Counted from the first letter of the stretch, positions 30,052-40,079 are shown. The stretch is DNA of 64,000 nt from Syntrophus sp. PtaU1.Bin005 (GCA_002067745.1 MVRU01000003.1:30222-94221), one strand, 5' to 3'. Numbers and translations: made by a program. Notes: generated from the sequence alone by a model not told the origin.

Positions 30052-31299
30052 ATGGCAATGATTGATCGGAAGGCGTTCCAGAAATTATGCCGCAGAATTG
30101 ATTCCTATGAAGAGGCAATGATTGAAATGCAGCGGTCCTTGACGGCCATTCCAGCCCTGTCCCCTGAGAGCGGGGGGCAGGGTGAATACGAGAAGGCAGG
30201 TTTTCTGAAATCGATCCTTCAGGAATGGGGCTTCAAGAATACCTCTGAGATAAACGCACCCGATCCAAGAGTGGCTTCGGGCATCCGCTCCAATTTGCTG
30301 GTCACGCTCCCGGGCAGGGATACGGAGAAAACAGTCTGGCTTCTGACCCATCTGGACATCGTTCCTCCCGGGGAGTTGAGCTTCTGGAGCCACGACCCCT
30401 ATCAGGTCGTCGTCACGGACAGGCTCGTCTTCGGAAGGGGCACGGAAGACAATCAGCAGGACCTCATCGCGTCCCTCTTCGCGGCCAGATCCCTGGTGGA
30501 TGAGGGAATAGAACCGGAGTCTTCCATCGGCCTGGCCTTTGTCGCCGACGAAGAAACGGGAAGCCTTTTCGGCCTGGATTTTATCCTCAAGGATTCTCGG
30601 AATCCCTTCCGGAAGACGGACCTCATTGTCGTGCCCGATGCAGGCAACGAGGAAGGGTCATTGATCGAGATCGCGGAGAAGAGCATCCTCTGGCTTCGGG
30701 TTAAGACAACGGGAAAGCAATGCCACGGAAGCAAGCCTCATTTGGGAAGAAATGCCTTTCTGGCCGCCTCCCATCTCATTGTGAAACTGACGGAACTGTA
30801 CAACCTGTTCAGCAGAAGCGACGCGCTCTTTGAGCCGCCGGTAAGCACCTTTGAACCGACACGAAAGGACGCCAACGTCCCGAATGTCAACACCATCCCG
30901 GGAGAGGACGTCTTTTTCATGGATTGCCGCGTTCTCCCGGATTACAGCCTTGCCGGCGTCTGGCAACAGATCAGGAAGACAGCCGACTCCATCGAACAGG
31001 ATTTCGGGGTGAAGATCGACATAACGGCCGTTCAGGAGACTGAAGCCTCTTTGCCCACGCCGGAAAATGCCCCCGTCGTTCAAGCATTGAAGAAGGCCAT
31101 CTCGGAAATCTATTCCCTGGATGCCTTTCCTCGCGGGATAGGAGGCGGAACCGTGGCGGCTCATTTCCGGCGACAGGGTTACCCTGTCGCCGTGTGGTCA
31201 AAAGTGGGGCAAAAAGCCCATCAGCCCAACGAGTGTTGCAGCCTGGACACCATGCTTGGCAATGCAAAAGTCTTTGCCCATCTGTTTTTACAGAAATAA
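30052..31299 (+). CDS. M20 family metallopeptidase (ArgE/DapE-like)
   Basis: 415 aa. Metal-ligand motifs in order are THLDIVPPG, GRGTEDNQQ, DEETGS (catalytic glutamate and ligand), VVPDAG and a C-terminal histidine in VGQKAHQPNE. A dimerisation lid domain begins around TTGKQCHGSKPH. M20 enzymes cleave dipeptides or N-acyl amino acids; the exact substrate (diaminoacyl, acyl-ornithine or peptide) is not resolved. The AMI-type start could be the listed ATG or the one two codons later. An imperfect hairpin with a T run lies just after the stop (31310-31332). Confidence 0.87.
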   Translation: MAMIDRKAFQKLCRRIDSYEEAMIEMQRSLTAIPALSPESGGQGEYEKAGFLKSILQEWGFKNTSEINAPDPRVASGIRSNLLVTLPGRDTEKTVWLLTHLDIVPPGELSFWSHDPYQVVVTDRLVFGRGTEDNQQDLIASLFAARSLVDEGIEPESSIGLAFVADEETGSLFGLDFILKDSRNPFRKTDLIVVPDAGNEEGSLIEIAEKSILWLRVKTTGKQCHGSKPHLGRNAFLAASHLIVKLTELYNLFSRSDALFEPPVSTFEPTRKDANVPNVNTIPGEDVFFMDCRVLPDYSLAGVWQQIRKTADSIEQDFGVKIDITAVQETEASLPTPENAPVVQALKKAISEIYSLDAFPRGIGGGTVAAHFRRQGYPVAVWSKVGQKAHQPNECCSLDTMLGNAKVFAHLFLQK

Positions 31300-31309
31300 A
31301 AGACCCCTA

Positions 31310-31332
31310 CAAAGACGTTGAAAACGTTTTTG
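31310..31332 (+). terminator. Possible weak terminator after the M20 gene
   Basis: CAAAGACGTT pairs with AACGTTTTTG over a GAA loop, a ten-base stem rich in A/T with the T run inside the 3' arm. It starts about ten bases after the stop. The stem is weak and no separate U tract follows, so termination may be partial. Confidence 0.35.
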
Positions 31333-31386
31333 TATAGTGTTAGCGTTTTCACCGTTATTTTGATTATTATTTTTTCAAGGAAACCC

Positions 31387-32400
31387 ATGGTATCGAAAAC
31401 CGCACTTGAATCCGATGTCGTTGAAAAACTGACGTTCACGCATAACGACACATTGAAATATCTCCTCGGTGAGCAGGACAGGAACATTCATCTCATAGAG
31501 AAACTGGAGCCCGTCAAGCTGGCCGCAAGGGGAAACACCGTTTCCGTCTCGGGAGACGCGATTTCCGTCGAGCTGGTGAAAACCCTTCTGCTGCAGCTTT
31601 ACAAACTGATCCAGCGGGGCTATCCCGTCTTTCCCTCAGACATCGATTATGCCCATCGCATCCTGGCCGGGGACAAGTCCCTCTCCCTGGAAAAAATCTT
31701 TCTCGACACGGTCTTTATTTCGTCCAAGAAGCGGATCATCACCCCCAAAAGCATCGCCCAGAAAAAATACATCGACGCCATACGGACCCACGACATGACC
31801 TTCTGCATCGGTCCTGCAGGGACAGGCAAAACATACCTGGCCATGGCCATGGCCGTATCATTTCTGCTGGACAAGAAAGTGGAGCGGATCGTTCTGGCCC
31901 GGCCCGCTGTCGAGGCAGGAGAAAGACTGGGATTCCTTCCGGGCGACCTGGCCGAGAAAGTCAATCCCTACCTGAGACCCCTGTATGACGCATTGTTCGA
32001 TATGATGGATTTTGACAGGGCAACGGGCCTTATTACCAAGGGGATTATCGAAGTTGCCCCCCTTGCCTTCATGCGGGGAAGAACCCTCAATGATGCCTTT
32101 GTGATTCTCGACGAAGCCCAGAATACGACCTCGGAACAGATGAAAATGTTTCTCACCCGATTGGGCTTCGGCTCTAAAGCCGTCATTACGGGTGATATCA
32201 CGCAGATCGATCTTCCTGCCGACAAAGTCTCCGGCCTTGTTGAGGCCGAACAGATTCTCGGCAGAACACCGGGAATACGCTTCATCCATTTTACGGAGGT
32301 GGATGTGGTCCGGCACTCGTTGGTGCAGGAAGTCATCAAGGCCTACGGCCATTTTCAAAGCTCGAAAGTCAAGGGCTCTTCAGCTCACCGGGAATCATGA
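31387..32400 (+). CDS. phoH: PhoH-like ATPase
   Basis: 337 aa from MVSKTALESD, which has AAGGA five bases upstream; an upstream TTG extension would add a hydrophobic stretch foreign to the family. Walker A is GPAGTGKT and the PhoH region ILDEAQNTTSEQMKMFLTRLG contains Walker B. An N-terminal KH-like stretch precedes the ATPase. Cytoplasmic, probably RNA-linked. The stop overlaps the 7TM-HD gene start by four bases (ATGA), and ybeY follows: the phoH/7TM-HD/ybeY order is a common bacterial arrangement. Confidence 0.92.
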   Translation: MVSKTALESDVVEKLTFTHNDTLKYLLGEQDRNIHLIEKLEPVKLAARGNTVSVSGDAISVELVKTLLLQLYKLIQRGYPVFPSDIDYAHRILAGDKSLSLEKIFLDTVFISSKKRIITPKSIAQKKYIDAIRTHDMTFCIGPAGTGKTYLAMAMAVSFLLDKKVERIVLARPAVEAGERLGFLPGDLAEKVNPYLRPLYDALFDMMDFDRATGLITKGIIEVAPLAFMRGRTLNDAFVILDEAQNTTSEQMKMFLTRLGFGSKAVITGDITQIDLPADKVSGLVEAEQILGRTPGIRFIHFTEVDVVRHSLVQEVIKAYGHFQSSKVKGSSAHRES

Positions 32401-34772
32401 AGATAATCGATCTGACAAAGGATTATTTCCGCAGTTTGTCCCGGGAACTGGCGGCGAAGATACCGGACATGCCGGCGCTGGCCAAAAACGTAAAGTTCCA
32501 GCGGATGGCCGTCCTCGTGATCGTCGCCGTCATTCTTTCCTTTCTGATTACACCGGAATTCTACATCAGCCATCCGCAGTTCAAGATCGGCTCCATCGCT
32601 CCCAAGGACATTAAAGCGGACAAGGATTTGCTCGTTGAAGACAGGGCCTCTACCGAGCAGAAGAAGCGGGAAAGCATCCAGGGCACGAAATCCGTTTACG
32701 ACTATGACAATGCCCTGGCGGAACATCTTGTGTCATCTGTTTCCTCAGCTTTTTCCAAAATGCGGATTTTTCTGAAGGATCCAGCAAACGAGGGCCTGAC
32801 CGGACTCCCCTCACCTTTCAGCAATAAGGCCTTCCACGGGGCCATTAACCAATTTCAGCAAAGCCTTGGAATCAAGCTCTCCGAACAGGAGTTGAGAATT
32901 CTCCTTCAGGAAAATTTTTCCGAGAGCCTCGAAGAGAAGATCGTACAGCTTCTTCGTGCCGTCTATATCAATCGATATTTTGTCAATACCAGATTGCTGG
33001 CCCAGGACATGTCCCTGGGAATCACACTTCGAAACGTCCGGACCCAACAGGAACAGAACCTGGCCGACTTGTCAGATCTTCTTTCTCTGGAAAATGCCTA
33101 CGATCTTTTGATTCAAGAGGCCGGGGCTCTTCTGCAGGGTCAGAAAAAAGAGGTCCGACAGACGGTTCTTTCCTTCACCAAGAGGCTGATCCAGCCGAAT
33201 GTGACGTTCAACCGAAATGCGACGGAGAAAAAGAAGGCGGAAACCCTGGATACCGTCAAACCCGTCTTTTTCCTTGTTCAGAAAAATGAAATGATCGTCC
33301 GTGAGGGCCAGAAAATTTCCGAACTCGACAAGGAAAAGCTGGATGCATTCTACAGCAGAAAGGGACAGGAATCCCTTGCAGATTTTTCTGTTTTGCTTGG
33401 GATTTTCTTGACCATTGTCATTCTCTCTCTCGTTCTTTACTTCTGGCGCACAAGGAACTGGCCCAAGAGGCAGGAGCGAAGCATCGTCAACAGCCTATTT
33501 CTGTCCACGATCTCTGTTTTTTCAATCCTTATGGTCAAGGCGGGAATTTTTATTTCCGATGCCGTCAACCGGGCATTCCCCACTCTTTCCACCGAGGCCT
33601 TCCTCTATGCCATCCCCTTTGCTGCAGGGGCCATGCTCGTCGCCGTGTTGACCAATCGGAATCTGGCTCTCGTGTTGACCATTTTCCTCTCGTTTCTCGT
33701 TTCCTTCCTGTTTGACTATGACATCAAAATGAGCCTCTTTTGCTTTCTGGGAAGCGTCGCCGCCTCGTACCATGTTGTAAGCTGCCGCCAGCGCTCCGCT
33801 TTTTTCAAGGCCGGCCTCTTCCTGGGGTTCTTCAACATGGCCGTGATTATCTGTCTCAGCCTTGTGTTCAAAGCCCCCCTTTCCATTGATCTCATAGCCC
33901 GACTGGCCATGGGACTTGCAGGAGGCCTTCTTTCCGGCATCCTGGTCGCCGGTCTGACCCCGCTTTTAGAATCCATTTTCAACTACACGACGGACATCAA
34001 ACTTCTGGAATTAGCCAATTTGAATTCACCGATATTCCAGCGAATGATGATGGAGGCACCGGGAACCTACAATCACAGCGTCGTTGTTGCCTCCCTTGTC
34101 GAAGCGGCCGCCGAAGCCATCGGCGCGAACCCGCTGCTCGCCAAGGTCAGCGCTTATTACCACGATATCGGCAAGCTGAAAAAGCCACTATACTTCATTG
34201 AAAACCAGAGAAACGGCGACAACAGGCACGATAAGCTTTCCCCCAGAATGAGCGGCCTGGTGATCATCTCTCATGTTAAAGACGGATGTGAAATCGCGCA
34301 GCAGGCAAAACTGGGCAAGGAAATTACCGATATCATCCGAGAACATCACGGCACGGGACTGGTTCGCTTTTTCTATGACAAGGCCAAAAAGGACAAGGAC
34401 ACCTCCATCAGTTCCCTCCCTGAAAGCGATTTCCGTTATCCGGGGCCGAAACCGCAGACCAAGGAGGCTGGGCTTGTCCTCCTGGGAGACGCCATTGAAG
34501 CTTCGTCTCGGACTCTGTCCAACCCTACGCCGTCCAGAATCAGCAATCTCGTTCATGACCGGATTGAGAAAATATTCATGGACGGGCAGCTCGATGAATG
34601 CGAGCTGACCATGCGCGACCTGAGCAGGATTGCGGAAATTTTTATACGGATCTTAAACGGGATCTTTCATCACCGCGTTAATTACCCCGAACAAACCGAC
34701 CGGGAAAGCGCTCATCGAAAGGATGCCAATGGCCATATCGATTCAAAACCATCAGAAAAAGGCAAAAATTGA
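32397..34772 (+). CDS. 7TM-HD family phosphohydrolase (PgpH-like c-di-AMP phosphodiesterase)
   Basis: 791 aa. An N-terminal membrane anchor (about 37-55) is followed by an extracytoplasmic helical 7TMR-HDED domain, seven membrane helices (about 330-540) and a cytoplasmic HD domain with NHSVVVASLVEAA, YYHDIGKLKKP and REHHGTGL. Characterised members (PgpH) hydrolyse cyclic di-AMP. It overlaps phoH by 4 bp upstream and ybeY by about 45 bp downstream, so the three are tightly coupled. No c-di-AMP synthase gene is in this window. Confidence 0.9.
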   Translation: MKIIDLTKDYFRSLSRELAAKIPDMPALAKNVKFQRMAVLVIVAVILSFLITPEFYISHPQFKIGSIAPKDIKADKDLLVEDRASTEQKKRESIQGTKSVYDYDNALAEHLVSSVSSAFSKMRIFLKDPANEGLTGLPSPFSNKAFHGAINQFQQSLGIKLSEQELRILLQENFSESLEEKIVQLLRAVYINRYFVNTRLLAQDMSLGITLRNVRTQQEQNLADLSDLLSLENAYDLLIQEAGALLQGQKKEVRQTVLSFTKRLIQPNVTFNRNATEKKKAETLDTVKPVFFLVQKNEMIVREGQKISELDKEKLDAFYSRKGQESLADFSVLLGIFLTIVILSLVLYFWRTRNWPKRQERSIVNSLFLSTISVFSILMVKAGIFISDAVNRAFPTLSTEAFLYAIPFAAGAMLVAVLTNRNLALVLTIFLSFLVSFLFDYDIKMSLFCFLGSVAASYHVVSCRQRSAFFKAGLFLGFFNMAVIICLSLVFKAPLSIDLIARLAMGLAGGLLSGILVAGLTPLLESIFNYTTDIKLLELANLNSPIFQRMMMEAPGTYNHSVVVASLVEAAAEAIGANPLLAKVSAYYHDIGKLKKPLYFIENQRNGDNRHDKLSPRMSGLVIISHVKDGCEIAQQAKLGKEITDIIREHHGTGLVRFFYDKAKKDKDTSISSLPESDFRYPGPKPQTKEAGLVLLGDAIEASSRTLSNPTPSRISNLVHDRIEKIFMDGQLDECELTMRDLSRIAEIFIRILNGIFHHRVNYPEQTDRESAHRKDANGHIDSKPSEKGKN

Positions 34773-35184
34773 TCTGCGGCGATTGCGGCGGGCCCTGAAA
34801 AAGCTTCTTCTCCATGTGGATTGTGCGGACAGCGATATCAGCCTTCTTCTGACCGATGACGATGAAATAACCGGGATCAACGAGCGCTACCTGGGCAGGA
34901 ATTATCCCACCAACGTCATTTCCTTTTCGTTTCTGGAAGGAGAATACTCCGGCATCAATCCCGGCCTTCTGGGCGATGTTGTCATCTCTGTTGAAACGGC
35001 TCTCCGGGATGCTGAAAAGGGGGGGATTCCTCTGGAGGATGAACTGGACTTTCTGCTCATTCACGGACTCCTGCATATCCTGGGCTACGATCACGAACAT
35101 CCCGATCCCGACCGGACACAAGAGATGCAAAAAAAAGAGCAGGAACTCTTCTTCCTGCTCCATGGCTACCCGCTGGATCTTTGA
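34729..35184 (+). CDS. ybeY: Endoribonuclease YbeY
   Basis: 151 aa. The zinc motif HGLLHILGYDH is complete. YbeY is a single-strand RNase needed for 16S rRNA 3' maturation and ribosome quality control. The ATG at 34729 is preferred over 34723 because AAAGGA lies five bases before it. Its start lies inside the 3' end of the 7TM-HD gene. It converges with the LysM transglycosylase gene 25 bp away; the short GGTGG/CCACC hairpin there is too weak to call a terminator. Confidence 0.95.
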   Translation: MAISIQNHQKKAKIDLRRLRRALKKLLLHVDCADSDISLLLTDDDEITGINERYLGRNYPTNVISFSFLEGEYSGINPGLLGDVVISVETALRDAEKGGIPLEDELDFLLIHGLLHILGYDHEHPDPDRTQEMQKKEQELFFLLHGYPLDL

Positions 35185-35209
35185 CTTTTAACGGGTGGAC
35201 TGATTCCAC

Positions 35210-37198
35210 CTACTGCACGATCAACGTCTGTCCCGGACGAAGCTCGTTTGCATCGTCGATTTCGTTCATTTCCTTGAGCCGGGCCAGATCGATGCTGTTT
35301 TTCTGTGCGATCCGGGAAAGGTTGTCACCCCTTTTAACCATATAGGTCTTTCTCTTTTCCGTTTGGCTCATCCGCTTCTTCCCTTTTTTCTTCAGATCCT
35401 TTTTCGGCTCGATGACCTCGGAAAGATCTTCCTGATCACCCCCGTTGCGGCTTATTTTAATGACTTTGCCGAGGACCAGCTTTTTCCCTTTAAGGCCGTT
35501 GAGCTTTTTTATTTCCGATTCACTGGTTCCGAATTTTCGCGCAATGGAAGAAATGGAGTCTCCCGGCTTTACCTTATAGCTGATCCTTGTCCCCTTTCTG
35601 CTGGAATGATCCGCTTTTGCTGAACGAACAGGCGCCTTATCGAGACTCTCCTCATTGCCGATGGGAATTCGGATACTCTGCCCGGACTTCAAAGACCTTC
35701 TCGCAGAAATTGAATTGTAGGACGCCAATCTCCGGGGCGACACCTTATACCGCCTTGCTATCGAGCCGATGGATTCCCCACGCTTGACCCTGTGGCTTAC
35801 ATACTTCACCCGGCTTTTCCTGCTGTCCGAAATACGCTCCGGTTTGTGCGTTTCCCTGCCTGGAGTTGAACTTGAAGACAGGAAGGAAAGGGTGGGCCTT
35901 TCCGCTTGTGGAATCGAATCGACAACCTGCGCATACTTCTCAGCGGCTTCCACCGGAAGCTTCAGATCGTATTCCTTGTCCGGTGTTATTCTGTGACGCA
36001 ATTCCGAATTGAGCCCAATCAATACCTCTTCCGGAACGCCGGTGAAAAAGGCCACATCCTGAAGTTTCATCGGCCGGTAGGATTTTGCCGCTTTGAATTC
36101 GCAGGGCTTGAGCTGCGCATCCGCTGTCAAATCGAAGCCATATCTTCCAGGATCACGGATAATGTGGAGTGTGGCCAGGAAACGAGGCACGTAGCGTGCG
36201 GTCTCGTTGGGCAGCTGATGGTACAAATCCCAGAAGCGATCCAGATAGTTGATGTGCTGCCGCGAAATGACTCTCATCACCCTGCCTTCACCGCTGTTGT
36301 AAGCGGCCAGAACGGTCAGCCAGTCTCCGAACATGCCATGCAGTTCCTTCAAATAACTGATTGCCGCCTGGGTCGACTTGTCGGCATTCATTCGCTCATC
36401 GATCCATTCATCGCGATTTAAGCCGTATGCATATCCCGTGGACGGAATGAATTGCCACAGCCCAAGGGCGCGCGCTTTTGATAAGGCCCCTATTTTAAAG
36501 CCGCTTTCAACCAGGGGCAGCCATACCAGTTCTTCGGGCAAACCGGCTTTTTTCAGCTCTTTTTGAATGCTCTCCCGATAAATCCCCGAACGCTGATAGG
36601 ATGAAATGAAAAAGTCCCGCTCGCAGGTCTGAAAAGAGCGGATTTCCCTTTCAACATCGGCGTTCATGACCAGGGGGATCTCGCTACGGCTTCCCTTGGT
36701 CCTCGACTGTGTCGACGAGTAAATGGCCAGCAGCCTTTTCGAAATCATCAGCCGCAGGTCATCCTTCTGACGGGCTATTTCGATGTCCCCATCCGTCTCC
36801 AGAAGCAGCGTATAGGCCTGATCGAGAAAATCCAGCGCTTTTTCAATGTCACCCTGCTCCCAGAACTTCTGCGATGAATTCAGGTAGGTAAGGGCTTCTT
36901 CCATGAGGTCCCGCTCATCTTCCTTCCCCTCCTCGTCATTCCCTTCATTGGAAGACTGACTTGACACCTCCGCATACGAAGACTTCCTGCTTTTGATCTC
37001 CTGATCACCTGCATCCTGCACCTTGTTGCCCGAATTCTTCTGATCACCAAAAAACGAAAAGAAGAAGCCTTTTTGGGCCCCTTCATTCCGGCTCTCCTGT
37101 TCATTCTTTGATTGGGCGCAAATCGTCTGCGCCAGAAGCAGCGACAGGAAAAGAATAAAGAAAAGGGAGGTCATCGTATTGTGAATTGCCTTTTTCAT
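35210..37198 (-). CDS. LysM-containing membrane-bound lytic transglycosylase (MltD-like)
   Basis: 662 aa from MKKAIHNTMTSLFF, with AAAGGAG nine bases upstream; the frame to 37297 adds a non-signal leader and is rejected. Signal peptide, then a low-complexity serine/glutamate-rich and tetratricopeptide-like region to about 180, an SLT catalytic domain with the glutamate in LVESGFKIGALSKARALG, and three LysM repeats at the C terminus (each with a VKxGDS/N-x2-SIARK core). It cleaves peptidoglycan to anhydromuropeptides in the periplasm. The N-terminal half with its EGNDEEGKEDERDL stretch is more acidic than typical MltD. Confidence 0.9.
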   Translation of the reverse strand: MKKAIHNTMTSLFFILFLSLLLAQTICAQSKNEQESRNEGAQKGFFFSFFGDQKNSGNKVQDAGDQEIKSRKSSYAEVSSQSSNEGNDEEGKEDERDLMEEALTYLNSSQKFWEQGDIEKALDFLDQAYTLLLETDGDIEIARQKDDLRLMISKRLLAIYSSTQSRTKGSRSEIPLVMNADVEREIRSFQTCERDFFISSYQRSGIYRESIQKELKKAGLPEELVWLPLVESGFKIGALSKARALGLWQFIPSTGYAYGLNRDEWIDERMNADKSTQAAISYLKELHGMFGDWLTVLAAYNSGEGRVMRVISRQHINYLDRFWDLYHQLPNETARYVPRFLATLHIIRDPGRYGFDLTADAQLKPCEFKAAKSYRPMKLQDVAFFTGVPEEVLIGLNSELRHRITPDKEYDLKLPVEAAEKYAQVVDSIPQAERPTLSFLSSSSTPGRETHKPERISDSRKSRVKYVSHRVKRGESIGSIARRYKVSPRRLASYNSISARRSLKSGQSIRIPIGNEESLDKAPVRSAKADHSSRKGTRISYKVKPGDSISSIARKFGTSESEIKKLNGLKGKKLVLGKVIKISRNGGDQEDLSEVIEPKKDLKKKGKKRMSQTEKRKTYMVKRGDNLSRIAQKNSIDLARLKEMNEIDDANELRPGQTLIVQ

Positions 37199-37290
37199 GC
37201 GGGTGAACTCCTTTCTGGAACAGCAGCGATTGAAGTCAACTTTCCAGCTGACCTTTGTTTTCTGACATGACCCGAATCCGTTGGCCGGTG

Positions 37291-37315
37291 GGATCACTGT
37301 TGATGGTGGTGATCC
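37291..37315. repeat. Inverted repeat in the mltD-like leader
   Basis: GGATCAC and GTGATCC are separated by 11 bases, about 95 bases upstream of the transglycosylase start. The perfect seven-base arms could be a leader hairpin or an operator. No U tract supports termination. Confidence 0.35.
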
Positions 37316-37418
37316 TATACCACATTTTTTCTATTACTTCTAAGCATAATCCGCATCATTACACGGATATTTCACCAAAAAGGTGCCATTTCAATGAAAA
37401 AAAAGCCGGGTTACCACC

Positions 37419-38508
37419 CTACTGGATCAGGTAAGCCTCTATCAAGTCATCGATATCTCCGTCCAGAACCCTTCCCACATTTCCGATCTCGAGATTGGTT
37501 CTGTGGTCCTTGACCATTTTGTAAGGCTGAAGGACATAGGAGCGTATCTGACTTCCCCAGGCAATCTCTTTCTTTGTTTTGTTGATCTCCGACATCTTTT
37601 CATTCTGCTCCCGGAGCTTCAGCTCATAGAGCCGGGACCTCAGGTATTTCATGGCCATGGCTTTGTTCTTGTGCTGGGATCTCTCATTCTGGCACTGAAC
37701 GACAATCCCTGTGGGGGCATGAGTAATTCGAACGGCTGAATCCGTTTTGTTGACATGCTGGCCGCCGGCTCCTGTAGACCTGTAAGTGTCGATCCGCAAA
37801 TCCTTTTCATCGATCTCTACGACAATTTCATCATCAATCTCGGGATAGACAAAAACAGAGGCAAAGGATGTGTGCCTCCGTGCTCCGGCATCAAAGGGCG
37901 AAATGCGGACCAGCCGATGGATGCCTACCTCCGCCTTGGCGTAACCGTAGGCGTACTCCCCTTCGAGGGTAAATGAAACACTTTTTATGCCCGCCTCATC
38001 GCCGGGAAGATAATCGATGATGGTTGTTTTGAACCTTCGCTTTTCCGCCCAGCGGAGATACATTCTCATCAGCATTTCCGCCCAGTCCTGGGCTTCCGTT
38101 CCACCGGCTCCGGCATGGATTGAGATGATGGCATTCATTGGGTCCTGTTCGCTGCCAAGCATCAGCTTCAACTCCGCTTCCCGGACGGATTTTGCCAAGG
38201 CCTCCAATTCCCCGGCTATATCTTCCAGCGCGGCCTCATCCTGCTCCTCCAGAGCCATTTCATAGATGACCTGCATCTCGGTAACGGTCTTCCGCTTTGA
38301 ATTCCAGTCATCCACGGCCGACGCCAGGCTGTTTTTTTCCTTCAGAATCGCAGTGGCCTTCTCATGATCACTCCAGAAATCCTCTTTCTGCGAAACCGCA
38401 TCAAGCTCCTTGATCCGTTTTTCTTTCTCAGGGATGTCAAAGACACTCCCCTAGATAACGGATTTTTCTATCCATTTCGGCTATGTTTGCTGGCAGACTT
38501 TCGAGCAT
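37419..38508 (-). CDS. prfB: Peptide chain release factor 2, programmed +1 frameshift
   Basis: 362 aa when joined. Frame one begins at the ATG at 38508, behind AAAAGGAGG, and reads 23 codons (MLESLPANIAEM...) to an in-frame TGA at 38439-38437. A +1 shift on CTT-TGA-C continues into the main frame (DIPEKEKRIKE...). An SD-like AGGGGA precedes the slip site, as in canonical RF2. The GGQ motif (TGAGGQHVNKTDSAV) and the RF2 anticodon motif SPF (VRISPFDAGARR) are present. RF2 reads UGA and UAA and controls its own frameshift. Its first 28 bases overlap the end of lnt. Confidence 0.96.
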
Positions 38509-40046
38509 TTTTTCCTCCTTTTTTCCGATATGAAATAAATGGATACCAATAGAAATAAGCAGATATAGACAAACAGATCCCCGCATCTGGAATACAAGGT
38601 CGGTATTTTTGCAAATTTAATCTCATCCTGCAGAATCGTTCTCTCAAAAATTCCCGATTGCTTCAATATGTTTCCCGCAGGATCGATAATGGCGGAAATT
38701 CCCGTATTGGCGGCCCTCGCGAGAAACAACCGGTTTTCAACGGCGCGGAAAACGGTCATGGACAGATGCTGATAGGGCGCTGACGTTTTTCCGAACCAGG
38801 CATCGTTGGTAATGTTAACGAGAAGTTCGGCCCCTTGCCGCTTATAGGCTCTGCCTGCCTCGGCCAGAATGCCTTCGTAGCAGATCAGGACCCCGATTTT
38901 TCTTCCGCCTGCCTCCATGGGGAAAAAGCCTTCTCCAGACTTGAAGTCCCCGATGCCAGCCGTGAGCTTTTTAATAAAAGGGAAAAAACGCCGCAAGGGA
39001 ACATATTCCCCGTAGGGCACCAGGTGCACTTTGTCGTATCGAGCGACGGTTTCCCCTTCGGGGGACAGGAGAAATGCGCTGTTCGAAAAGGTTGGGCCGG
39101 CCTCACCATCAGCGTAACTGGGGCTACCGAAAAGCAGCCAGCTTCCCGTTTGCAGGGCCAGGGACACGATCCTCAGGTGCATGTCGTCCACATCCTGGAA
39201 ATAGAAGGGGACGGCGGTCTCCGGCCAGACGAGCATGCCGGGCGCGGAACCGTTTTTAGCGGCCAGAGACAGAGCGTGGTAAATCTCCATCGTTTCTTTC
39301 TGATACAGCGGGCTCCATTTCACGCTCTGATCGACATTTCCCTGTATCAGTGAGACCTGCGTTGCGGGAGACATTGTTACAGCTTCGTGAACCTGCCTTT
39401 CCCGCAGGATCCCGTAGAGGCATACGGAAGCCATCAGCACCACGCCCATCCCCACTTCAATGAGAACTTTCTTTCGTTCCCTCCGTAAGGTCAAGAGATC
39501 ATAGACGATGGCATTGATAAGAACGATCAAGAACGAAATTCCGTATCCGCCTGTCAGATCGGCGATCTGAATGAGCCGGGAATGCAGATATTGGGAATGG
39601 CCGAGGTTTTCCCAGGGGAACCCGACAAGAAGATTCGATTTTACGAATTCGAGAACGACCCACAGGAGCGGAGCGGAAAGAATCAGGGGGATATCTCTGC
39701 TTTTCAGATAAATGACGCCTGCCGCGAACAAGGCAAAATAAAGGCTCAGATAAGCTGACAGCAGGAGCATCAGTGCGATGCCGACAAAGTAGGGAAGATT
39801 TCCATAAACGACAATGACGTAGGCGATCCAATAGATGAGGCCGACATAAAAGATCATCCCGACGGAAAAGCCTGTTTTTGCTCCCTGGGCAACGGTTTTT
39901 CCGCGCAGGGAATAAAAAAACGGAACCAGGGCAATCCATGCCAGAAGGCCGTTACCGAATTTTGGGAAGGACAGCAGGAGGAGCAGACTTGACAGCAGGG
40001 CGGCCGGAATGGATGGTCTTGAAAGCAACTCGTTTAAAAACTTCAC
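38481..40046 (-). CDS. lnt: Apolipoprotein N-acyltransferase
   Basis: 521 aa from GTG, with a GAGG about 11 bases upstream. Six to seven N-terminal membrane helices, then a periplasmic nitrilase-fold domain with catalytic E (VWPETAVPF), K (DKVHLVPYGEYVPL) and C (ICYEG), followed by NITNDAWFGKTSAPYQH and a final membrane anchor. It adds the third acyl chain to lipoproteins, fitting the lipoproteins predicted elsewhere in the window. prfB starts inside its 3' end. A possible structured leader lies immediately upstream at 40080-40180. Confidence 0.94.
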   Translation of the reverse strand: MKFLNELLSRPSIPAALLSSLLLLLSFPKFGNGLLAWIALVPFFYSLRGKTVAQGAKTGFSVGMIFYVGLIYWIAYVIVVYGNLPYFVGIALMLLLSAYLSLYFALFAAGVIYLKSRDIPLILSAPLLWVVLEFVKSNLLVGFPWENLGHSQYLHSRLIQIADLTGGYGISFLIVLINAIVYDLLTLRRERKKVLIEVGMGVVLMASVCLYGILRERQVHEAVTMSPATQVSLIQGNVDQSVKWSPLYQKETMEIYHALSLAAKNGSAPGMLVWPETAVPFYFQDVDDMHLRIVSLALQTGSWLLFGSPSYADGEAGPTFSNSAFLLSPEGETVARYDKVHLVPYGEYVPLRRFFPFIKKLTAGIGDFKSGEGFFPMEAGGRKIGVLICYEGILAEAGRAYKRQGAELLVNITNDAWFGKTSAPYQHLSMTVFRAVENRLFLARAANTGISAIIDPAGNILKQSGIFERTILQDEIKFAKIPTLYSRCGDLFVYICLFLLVSIYFISEKRRKKCSKVCQQT

Positions 40047-40079
40047 GTCTAATTTCTACCTCGGCGTCTCTGTGCCACG

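Noticed and set aside
31318..31386. N-terminal membrane-like extension of PhoH from a TTG
   Set aside because: PhoH is cytoplasmic, and the internal ATG at 31387 has a good ribosome site.
37291..37315. Hairpin upstream of the LysM transglycosylase as a prfB terminator
   Set aside because: No T run on the minus strand and over 100 bases from the prfB stop.
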